Source of the DNA: Opitutaceae bacterium EW11
Lineage (GTDB): Bacteria > Verrucomicrobiota > Verrucomicrobiia > Opitutales > Opitutaceae
DNA: 64,000 nt
Reading direction: 5' to 3'
Assembly (NCBI GenBank): GCA_003054665.1
Contig: QAYY01000016.1
Coordinates: 115,000-178,999 of the forward strand
Shown: in pieces, positions 20,580-27,882 of the stretch
Layout of the letters: the number at the start of each line of letters is the position of its first letter
Numbering within the stretch: the first letter of the stretch is position 1
Program-made: the position numbers and the translations under genes
Notes under the pieces: model-generated
Seen by the model: the letters and a program-made list of their open reading frames with translations, nothing else
Databases searched by the model: none
What the model was told of the DNA's origin: nothing

Positions 20580-21293
20580 TCAGGCCCCCGCCTGCCCTTT
20601 TGCGGCGCCGGCGGGCTCTCCGGCGCGGAGGGTGTATCCGACGGAGCGGACCGTGTGGATCAGCGGGACAAGCCCGGGGGCGTCGATTTTTTTCCGGAGC
20701 CGCATGATGAAAACCTCCACCGTCCGGGTGTCGTATTCGTGCTCTCGCTGCCAGACGCGCTCGCAGAGTTCGGTGCGGGAAAAAATCCGCCCCGGATCCT
20801 GCAGCAGCACCTGAAGGACGTCGAATTCACGCGGCGAAAGCGCCAGCACGGACCCGGCCCGCGAGACGTGCCGGGTCCGCACGTCCATGGACAGATCCGC
20901 GACGGACAACCGGTCCGAAGTCTCCGCCGGCGTCGCGCCCCGGCGGCCGAGCGCCTCCACGCGGGCGATGAGCTCGTCCATCGAAAACGGCTTCGCCAGA
21001 TAGTCGTCCGCTCCGGCGCGCAGTCCCTTGATCCGGTGCTCCACCTCGCCCCGGGCGGTGAGGACGAGCACGCGGGTCGTGCGGTCGTATTCACGGATGC
21101 GAGACAACACCTCCATGCCGTCGAGATGCGGAAGATTGAGATCGAGCACGATGAGATCGTGCGGTTCGGCCAGGGCCACCTTCAGCCCCTCCGCGCCGTC
21201 GAATCGCGCCGTCGGCGTGTGGCCATGGCGGCTCAGCGCGCTCGCAATGTGGCGGGCCAGCTGGGTTTCGTCTTCGATCACGAGGATGCGCAT
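20580..21293 (-). CDS. OmpR-type response regulator
   Basis: This 237-residue regulator has an N-terminal receiver domain with the acidic pair in VIEDE, the phospho-acceptor Asp51 in LIVLDLNLPHLDG and the conserved Lys in YLAKPFSM. A C-terminal winged helix follows (LSPREFDVLQVLLQDPGRIFSRTELCERVW then RTVEVFIMRLRKKI). The ATG at 21293 gives the standard MRILVIED start. It precedes DUF1697, the cupredoxin-like gene and the histidine kinase on one strand and is probably that kinase's partner. Its targets are not visible; the porin-like gene at the end of the set is a natural guess. Confidence 0.93.
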   Translation of the reverse strand: MRILVIEDETQLARHIASALSRHGHTPTARFDGAEGLKVALAEPHDLIVLDLNLPHLDGMEVLSRIREYDRTTRVLVLTARGEVEHRIKGLRAGADDYLAKPFSMDELIARVEALGRRGATPAETSDRLSVADLSMDVRTRHVSRAGSVLALSPREFDVLQVLLQDPGRIFSRTELCERVWQREHEYDTRTVEVFIMRLRKKIDAPGLVPLIHTVRSVGYTLRAGEPAGAAKGQAGA

Positions 21294-21400
21294 GGAGGCC
21301 GGGCACAACGAACGAGAAGCGCTGCGGGATGCAACTCGGCGGTCTGCTTCGGGCGGCCGAAGCGGCGCGGGCACGGGACTGGGGACTGCCGGCGGCGCAT

Positions 21401-22525
21401 CTAGATTCGTCGGAAAAGCGCGATTCCGAGCCCGAGGACCAGCAGGTCGGGAATCCAGAGAAGCCACTCCGGATGCAGCGCCGGATAGGTGGAGAGCCGT
21501 GTCGCCATGAAGGTGAGGAAGTAGTGCGCCATCATGATGAGAAGCGCCACGCCCAGGTTGGCGGAGGTTTCCTTGCGCTGAGTCCGAATCCCCAGCGGCA
21601 CGCCGAGCAGGGTGAAACACAGGACCGAGAACGCCGAAGCGATCTTGTCCTGCACCGTCATCTTGAGCCTCACCCGTTCGGCGGTGCGCTTTCCGCTCTC
21701 CGGTTCGGAGGCGATGCGGCGGTCTTCCGCGCGAAGCTGACCCAGGGTCATCCACGCAATCTCCTGCCGCGGGAGCGGTTTCCCGAAGATCGATTCGGTG
21801 TCGAAACGAAGGCTCATTTCCTGCGCCGAACCGAAATGTCCGGGCGTGGCGAGTTGTTCGGGGTCTCCGGCCGGACGATCCTCGATCTGCACGTCGCGCA
21901 GGGTGAGCACGAGTTGCTGCTGGGCCGGATCGAGCGAGAACTCGGCCGTTCGCGCGTGCGTGGTCCGGATCACCCGGCTCTGCCGATCGAGCTGCCAGAG
22001 CCAGAAATCCGTCGCCGTGTTTCCCTCCTTTTTGGATACGTACACGATCACCCGGGGAATCGAACGGATGAATGTTTTCGGCACCAGGAAACCGAGCGGG
22101 TTCGTGTGGACCGCGGAATCGAGCGCCTGGTGGTAGACGACCCGGGCCCTCGGCAGGTATTCGAAGTTGACCAGAAGCGCCGCGCCGAAGCCGAGTGTCG
22201 CCAGAGCGAGAACCGGCGCGCCGATGCGGCCGAGGCTAAGTCCGGCGGCGCGCATCGCGGTGATCTCGTTGTCCGCCGACAACCGACCCAGGACCAGCAG
22301 CACCCCTGTGAGCAAGCCCATCGGCAGCGCATAGGTCAGGACGAACGGGAACAGCAGAGCTACCAGGTAAGCGACTGTCTGAAACGGCAGAATCCCGTCC
22401 AGCAGGTATCCGAGCAGATCGCGAAGCGCGTTCACCGCGGCGATGATCGAGGAGAAAAACAGGATCGCTCCAGCCGCGGCAAAAAGGACGGAACGGAGGA
22501 GATAGCGATCGAGCAGGGTCAGCAT
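21401..22525 (-). CDS. LptF/LptG family permease
   Basis: This 374-residue protein has the YjgP/YjgQ layout: membrane helices at the N-terminus, a periplasmic beta-jellyroll-like middle (about 140-270) and helices at the C-terminus. The start LDRYLLRSVLFAA and the cytoplasmic loop LSADNEITAMRAAGLS, which couples to LptB, are characteristic. It forms half of the LptB2FG exporter that lifts lipopolysaccharide out of the inner membrane, so the cell is expected to make LPS-type glycolipid. I cannot say whether it is LptF or LptG. The gene downstream is the regulator at 20580-21293. Confidence 0.9.
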   Translation of the reverse strand: MLTLLDRYLLRSVLFAAAGAILFFSSIIAAVNALRDLLGYLLDGILPFQTVAYLVALLFPFVLTYALPMGLLTGVLLVLGRLSADNEITAMRAAGLSLGRIGAPVLALATLGFGAALLVNFEYLPRARVVYHQALDSAVHTNPLGFLVPKTFIRSIPRVIVYVSKKEGNTATDFWLWQLDRQSRVIRTTHARTAEFSLDPAQQQLVLTLRDVQIEDRPAGDPEQLATPGHFGSAQEMSLRFDTESIFGKPLPRQEIAWMTLGQLRAEDRRIASEPESGKRTAERVRLKMTVQDKIASAFSVLCFTLLGVPLGIRTQRKETSANLGVALLIMMAHYFLTFMATRLSTYPALHPEWLLWIPDLLVLGLGIALFRRI

Positions 22526-22677
22526 GGCGTGGCCGGCGCCGCGCCGACGGCGCTCTCATTCGCGCGGCGAGCGGGACGCGCTTCGTTTGCCCCGTTTTCC
22601 TCCCGGCGCAACTGCGGGCGGCAATACTGACAAAACTGTAATCAACGTGACGGTTTTCGGACGGAGACGGCCCCGTG

Positions 22678-24402
22678 TCAGCGGCGCGCCGGCCAGTTCG
22701 CGAGCGCGGCCGTTTTCGGCCAGATGCGGTAGACGCGATAACCGGCCGGAGCGAAAAGCTTGAGCGCCTTCTCGAGATCCTCGCGATCGACGATCAGCCA
22801 GCAGTGCTCGGCCCGGCTCGCCCGCTCGAAACGCTGCGTGTCGGGAAACAACTCCGGATGCGCACTCGCGGCACGGCCGTACAAGAGATCGTTGCTGGCG
22901 CTGTCGACGACTTCCACCGGGCTTCCGGCGTAAAACGGCACCGACGAGAATTTCTCGAACTGCTCGAAGAGACAGACCCGGGCCTCCGGAGCGGCACCGT
23001 GAAGCTCGTCCACCAGTTCGCGCTGCGAGAGCCGCGTCTCCTGATCGCGCAGCACCCAGGGCACCGGCGCGAAGATCAGCGGCGTGAGCAACGCGGTCGC
23101 GACGAACACGCCCTGCGAGCGCCGGCGGAACGCCAGCCACGCCCCAACGCCGGAGAGTGCGACGGCCGCGAGAAAGACCAAACCGAGGAGCCGCTCGGTC
23201 GGAGCGGAGAGATTCAGCCCGAGCCGCGACCTCAAGCCGGGCGATTCCCAGACCACTGCAGCCGCGAAGAACAGCGCAAGAACTGACGCGGCCCCAAGCG
23301 CCAGCCGCCGCGCTCCGTTCGTCTCGCCGGGAGCCGGCCAACCCCGTGCGATCAACAAAGCCATCGGCGCAATCCCGCAGAGCAGGTAGTAGTTCGCCTT
23401 GGCGCGTGAGAGGGAGAAAAAGACGAGCGGAAGGAGAAACCAGGTCCAAAGGTACCCCGTCGCACGAAGCCGCGCCCCGCCGTCGCCTCCGATTCCGCCG
23501 GACCTCGCCGTGCTCCTCCTGAACGCCAGCGGAAGGAAAACCGTCCAAAGCCCGAGATAGAGCGGTACGCGCTCGAGGTAAAACGTCAGCGGACCCGTGT
23601 GGTAGTCGTGAGGCACCCGCCGGTCGAGAAACCGCAGGACGTGTTCATTCACGAAATAGTAGTAGCCGAAATCTGGATGCCGCATCCATGCGACCACGTG
23701 CCAGGGAACGGCGAGGGATGCGAAGACGAGCAGGCCGGCGGGATCGAGCAACGATGACAACTTCGGCCGATTTTCCGGGGTCATCCAGCAAGTGAGAAGC
23801 ACCGCGCCGCCGGCGAGGGCGATTGCGACCAAACCCTTCGAGAGCACGGCGAGAGCGAGAAACCCGTAGAACCTCCACAAATCGGCCCTCCGTCCGCGCT
23901 GCCGCCAGTCGTGGTACGAGAAAAGCGCATACGCCAGGAAGCATGAGAGGGGGATATCGAAGAGCAGCGTCCGGTGCATGAGGACGAAGCCGAGCATCGT
24001 GGCGAGAATGAGCGACGCGCGTTCTCCGAATGCGGCTCCGCCGAGGCGTCGGCCGAACGCGCGAACTCCGAGAACGGTGGCAACGAAAAACGCGCCCGGC
24101 ACGAGGCGCACCGCCCATTCTGAGTCGCCGAAAAGGCGCATCGAGACGGCGACGCACCAATAAAGCAGCGGCGGCTTTTCGAGGTAGAGAACGCCGTTGA
24201 GGTGCGGAAGAATCCAGTCGCCGCCGCGCGCCATCTCCCGCGCAATTTCGGCGTACATCGCCTCGTTGTTGTCGAGGAGACCGCAGCCGCGAACACCCCA
24301 GAAGGCGAGAAACACGGCGAGTCCGGGCACCAGCAGCTGCGAAGTCCAGGAGACCGGGCGAACATCGCTGCGGGCGTCGAGCGAAAGCGCGGAAGTGAGC
24401 AT
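22678..24402 (-). CDS. ArnT-like glycosyltransferase family 39 membrane protein
   Basis: This 574-residue protein has about a dozen membrane helices and the GT39/PMT-like N-terminal loop. GT39 enzymes transfer sugars from polyprenyl-phosphate donors to lipid A or proteins on the periplasmic side. The loop normally reads DEARYAEIAREM; here it is NNEAMYAEIAREM (residues 45-57), so the first catalytic-site Asp is Asn. LEKPPLLYW follows, which is typical. A soluble C-terminal part begins near residue 480. The ATG at 24402 was chosen because sequence upstream is not membrane-protein-like. It lies upstream of the LptF/G gene on the same strand, suggesting envelope glycolipid work. Confidence 0.82.
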   Translation of the reverse strand: MLTSALSLDARSDVRPVSWTSQLLVPGLAVFLAFWGVRGCGLLDNNEAMYAEIAREMARGGDWILPHLNGVLYLEKPPLLYWCVAVSMRLFGDSEWAVRLVPGAFFVATVLGVRAFGRRLGGAAFGERASLILATMLGFVLMHRTLLFDIPLSCFLAYALFSYHDWRQRGRRADLWRFYGFLALAVLSKGLVAIALAGGAVLLTCWMTPENRPKLSSLLDPAGLLVFASLAVPWHVVAWMRHPDFGYYYFVNEHVLRFLDRRVPHDYHTGPLTFYLERVPLYLGLWTVFLPLAFRRSTARSGGIGGDGGARLRATGYLWTWFLLPLVFFSLSRAKANYYLLCGIAPMALLIARGWPAPGETNGARRLALGAASVLALFFAAAVVWESPGLRSRLGLNLSAPTERLLGLVFLAAVALSGVGAWLAFRRRSQGVFVATALLTPLIFAPVPWVLRDQETRLSQRELVDELHGAAPEARVCLFEQFEKFSSVPFYAGSPVEVVDSASNDLLYGRAASAHPELFPDTQRFERASRAEHCWLIVDREDLEKALKLFAPAGYRVYRIWPKTAALANWPARR

Positions 24403-24642
24403 GGACGATCTGCGACCCCGCGCCTCCACCACGGGTTTCGCGATGCCGTTTGCACCGAGCAGGCAACAGAAGCCCTTCTTCCAGGATCCCGTGCGGGCCC
24501 ATGGAGATTTCCGGGAATCCGTAAGCCGCTGCCGTATCCATCGCTTGTCACGCGCCCCGCGGCGTGGTTTGGTGAACGGTCCGGTTACACCGAAGCGGCA
24601 AACGGGCCGATCTCCCGAACCGCTGCCGGTCCCTCCAGCTTC
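24403..24642. promoter_or_regulatory. Divergent intergenic region between GT39 and histidine kinase genes
   Basis: This 240-bp region must hold the promoters of both divergent genes. I could not pick out convincing -35/-10 boxes or an operator palindrome in it. Confidence 0.35.
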
Positions 24643-26358
24643 ATGTCCAGCTCCTGGCCTCTTTCCACTTGGCTGCTCCTCGGCCAAGCCGCCGCCATGC
24701 TCGCAGTGGCGGCGTGGGCGTGGCGTCAACGCGCCACGCCGGGCGCCCTCGCGTTCACCGGACTGCTCGTCTCGGTCGCGGTGTACGTCGGCCTTTTCGC
24801 GATGGAACTGCCGGCGACCGACGTCGCCACGCTCCAGTGGGTCGGGGCCATCGAATACGTCGGCATCGCGTTCATCCCCCCGTTCGTGCTGTTCACCTAC
24901 TCGGCCGTCGCCGGGATGACAGGCTGGCTCACCCGGTGGACCCGCTGGAGCCTGCTCGCGTTTTCCGCGGTGTGCGCGGCGCTCAAGCTTTTCGATCCAT
25001 GGCTCGGCACGATCTACCGCACGCTAGCGATCGATCGCCAGTACGGCTTTACCATCGCAACCTTCGACGTCGGTCCGTTGTACTACGTCGTCGTCGCCTA
25101 CCTGGAAGGTTCGTTCCTCACGGGCTTCCTGATGGCGTACCGCGCGTGGCGCAAATCGAGCGGACTACGTCAGCGTCAACTCACGTCGATGATGCTGGGC
25201 GCGGCGTTCCCGTGGGCCGCGCACATCGTGTACATCTCCGGCCTCAGCCCGTGGGGACGTTTCGACTTCGTGCCGTTCGCGATCTTCGGGACCACCGTGG
25301 CGGTCGCCTGGGCGGTGTTTCGCGAACAGCTGATCGCCGTGACGCCGATCGCGCGCGACTTCGTCGTCGATCACCTCCAGGACAGCGTCGTCGTGCTCGA
25401 CGCACACGGCATCATCGTCGACTTCAATCCTGCGGCGCGCCGCACGCTCGGAATCGCCGATTCCGATTGGGGCAGGTTCGGCGCGGACGCGTTGAACTCC
25501 TGGCCGGATCTGAAAGCCCTCTGCGCCGCCGACGAGGAGCGCAGATGCGAATTCAATCCCGAGGTGGACGGCGACATCTGCTGGGAAGCGGGCTGGCATC
25601 CGCTCTCCGACCCGCAGGGCCGGCCCCGCGGATACGTCCTCACCATCCACGACGTCAGCGAGCGAAAGCGCAACGAGGGCAAACTCGAGCAACTGGTCTC
25701 CGCCCGCACCGCCGCGTGGCGCGAGGCGAGCGAAACGGCGCTTCGCGTCATCGAGACCGAACAGGTGCGCGTTAGCCGCACGCTTCACGACACCGTCTGC
25801 CAGGACCTGATTGCGGTGGCGCGCAAGATCGACGAGTGCGCCGCGCAAATGCGCGAACACCGGCTCGAGTCGGTCGCGGCTCGGCTGACCGAACTCTCGG
25901 CAACCATCACGTCGTCGTCGAAAAAAGCGCACGACATCTCGCATCTTTTCGGCGACCCCGATTTCGAGGATCCCAGCGCCGGCCTGAAGCCGACCCTGCA
26001 ACATATCCAGGAGTCCACCGGCATGGCCTGCGCGATTCACCAGGAAGGCGAGTTTCCCGCGCTCGATCCCGACCGAGCACGCCACCTTTACCGAATCGTT
26101 CGCGAAGCAGCGATGAACGCCGTCCGGCACGGCCATGCACGGCAGTTCTGGATCGACTGCGTCTCGGCGCGCGGCGTATCCACGATTTCGATCTGCAACG
26201 ACGGGACCTCGATCGTCCCGGAGGGACGCCGGCAGGAGGGACTCGGCCTCAGGCTCATGCGGATGCGCGCCGATCTCATCGGAGCGTCCTTCGCCGTTCG
26301 CCCCCGCACGCCGTTCGGCACGGTGGTCGAACTCACGCTGCCGGCCGGTCCGCGGTAA
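24643..26358 (+). CDS. 7TM-PAS sensor histidine kinase, NarL-type (HisKA_3)
   Basis: This 571-residue protein starts with seven closely packed membrane helices (residues about 5-235), matching the 7TM histidine-kinase N-terminal domain. A PAS domain follows (DSVVVLDAHGIIVDFNPAARRTLG to YVLTIHDVSERKRNE), then a HisKA_3 dimerisation domain with the phospho-acceptor in VSRTLHDTVCQDL and an ATPase domain (REAAMNAVRHGHA, GLGLRLMRMRADL). I chose ATG 24643; the open frame upstream has no membrane or domain character. No LuxR-type response regulator is adjacent, so its partner is elsewhere. It lies 153 bp upstream of the copper efflux operon in the same direction. Confidence 0.9.
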   Translation: MSSSWPLSTWLLLGQAAAMLAVAAWAWRQRATPGALAFTGLLVSVAVYVGLFAMELPATDVATLQWVGAIEYVGIAFIPPFVLFTYSAVAGMTGWLTRWTRWSLLAFSAVCAALKLFDPWLGTIYRTLAIDRQYGFTIATFDVGPLYYVVVAYLEGSFLTGFLMAYRAWRKSSGLRQRQLTSMMLGAAFPWAAHIVYISGLSPWGRFDFVPFAIFGTTVAVAWAVFREQLIAVTPIARDFVVDHLQDSVVVLDAHGIIVDFNPAARRTLGIADSDWGRFGADALNSWPDLKALCAADEERRCEFNPEVDGDICWEAGWHPLSDPQGRPRGYVLTIHDVSERKRNEGKLEQLVSARTAAWREASETALRVIETEQVRVSRTLHDTVCQDLIAVARKIDECAAQMREHRLESVAARLTELSATITSSSKKAHDISHLFGDPDFEDPSAGLKPTLQHIQESTGMACAIHQEGEFPALDPDRARHLYRIVREAAMNAVRHGHARQFWIDCVSARGVSTISICNDGTSIVPEGRRQEGLGLRLMRMRADLIGASFAVRPRTPFGTVVELTLPAGPR

Positions 26359-26368
26359 TCCGGCCGGC
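26340..26368 (+). terminator. GC-rich hairpin over the histidine kinase stop codon
   Basis: GCCGGCCGG (26340-26348) pairs perfectly with CCGGCCGGC (26360-26368) around an 11-nt loop that contains the TAA stop. There is no T-tract. It may separate the kinase transcript from the efflux operon, but it is only a structural prediction. Confidence 0.3.
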
Positions 26369-26511
26369 CGCTCGGTCGCCACCGAAGTCGTCTGCCCCGC
26401 GCTCGGCCGCAGCGCCCTTCGTCAGAGGGGCGGCACGATCCGCTTTTCCCCAAGGGTTTTTGCCGAGGGCGGCGTATCACTCTGCGTCCGGTTTCCCGGA
26501 CTTCATACGCC

Positions 26512-27882
26512 ATGTCGAAGGTTCGTCCCTTTTCCCCCTCCACCGCGTCGATCGCGCTGCTCCTGCTCGGACTCGCTGGCTGCGCCGGCACGCCGATAGC
26601 GCCGGAAAAGGCTGCACGACGTCAGGTCGAGGCGGTGGCAACCGCACTTATGCCGCTCAACACGACGCCGTCGCTGCCCGAACTGGGTCCCGCTTCGGCG
26701 CCGGAGGACTATGTGCGGTTCGCGTTACTCAAACACCCGGCGGTGCGCGCCGCCTATTTCGACTGGCGGGCCAAAGTGGAGGCGATCGCGCCGGCGAGGT
26801 CGCTCCCCGATCCCCGGCTCACCTTTGAGGCCGACATTGCCGACGCAGTGATGACGCTGATGCCGGGTCTGATGTTCGACTTCATGGGCCCGGGGAAACT
26901 CTCCTCGATGGGCCGGGAGGCCGCGGCCGACAGCCAGGTGGCCTACCGCAGGTACGTCGGCGCCCTGCTTTCCACGGCGGCCCGCGTGCGCGACGCCTGG
27001 ATCGAACTCGCCTACGTCGACGAAGCGCTCCGCCTCCGCGAGGGCTCGCGGGTCGCGATCGAACAATCGGCGGCGCTCGACGCCTCCAATTACGCGACGG
27101 GCAGCGGCATGGCTTCGCTGGAAGCCCAAGTCCTTTTTCAAAACCAGACCGCGGAGCTTCAGAGCGTCATCGCGGCCCTGGAGGATCGCCGCGCCGCCGC
27201 GCGGACCCGTTTCAAGGCCAGCCTCGGCCTGATGCCCGACGAGCCCGATCCCGCCTGGCCCAGCCCCACCCTCCGCGCGACTCCCATTCCGTCGGAGAAC
27301 GCACTCTGGAGCGCGATCGACGTCCGCAATCCCGAACTCGCCTCGATGCGCGCGATGGTCGACATGGCCGTGGCCGGCGTCGAGGTCGCGCAAAAGACCG
27401 GCCGCCCCGATTTCGCTCTCGGCGCGATGGCCGACGTGAAGGCGAACCCGCTGATGATTCGTCCCCAGGCCAGTCTGAGCCTTCCGATCTGGCGCGACAA
27501 AATCGCGGCGACGATCGCCGGGGCGGAGGCGCGTCGCGACGCCGCACGCGCGAGGGTCGATGCCGAACGTCTGACGATGGCGGCCGAGCTCGCGCAGATG
27601 CTCTACATGGTTCGCGAGTCTGATCGCATGATCGCGTACCTCGAGCGCACCGCCCTTCCCAACCTCGAGCGAAGCATCGCCTCCGCCGAAGCCGCCTACC
27701 AATCCGGCATGAGCGGCGCCGGAATGATCCCGCAAACGCAACTGATGGCGCTCGGGATGAAACTCGAGCGGGCGGAGGCCCTCCGGGCGCGCGAGACCGC
27801 GATGACGGCGCTGCTGCTCATGAGCGCCGACGTCCTGCCCTCCGGCACAGGCCTGCTCGCCTCCGCGGAGCCCGCCCGATGA
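26512..27882 (+). CDS. TolC/CusC-like outer-membrane efflux lipoprotein
   Basis: This 456-residue protein has a lipoprotein signal peptide with lipobox LAGCAG (Cys24). Two long coiled-coil halves of the outer-membrane factor type follow, separated around residue 245. AYVDEALRLREGSRVAIEQSAALDASNYATGSGMASLEAQVLFQNQ and the matching LPNLERSIASAEAAYQSGMSG region are typical alpha-barrel segments. It would form the outer-membrane channel of the tripartite pump encoded with the next two genes. Its stop overlaps the adaptor start as ATGA. Substrate assignment to Cu/Ag rests on the neighbours. Confidence 0.88.
   Translation: MSKVRPFSPSTASIALLLLGLAGCAGTPIAPEKAARRQVEAVATALMPLNTTPSLPELGPASAPEDYVRFALLKHPAVRAAYFDWRAKVEAIAPARSLPDPRLTFEADIADAVMTLMPGLMFDFMGPGKLSSMGREAAADSQVAYRRYVGALLSTAARVRDAWIELAYVDEALRLREGSRVAIEQSAALDASNYATGSGMASLEAQVLFQNQTAELQSVIAALEDRRAAARTRFKASLGLMPDEPDPAWPSPTLRATPIPSENALWSAIDVRNPELASMRAMVDMAVAGVEVAQKTGRPDFALGAMADVKANPLMIRPQASLSLPIWRDKIAATIAGAEARRDAARARVDAERLTMAAELAQMLYMVRESDRMIAYLERTALPNLERSIASAEAAYQSGMSGAGMIPQTQLMALGMKLERAEALRARETAMTALLLMSADVLPSGTGLLASAEPAR

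Noticed and set aside
22630..22662. Pho-box-like or operator sequence upstream of the LptF/G gene
   Set aside because: One half (CTGTAAT) fits a Pho half-site but the second half does not, and the AAAACYGT inverted pair has a mismatch. Not strong enough to annotate.
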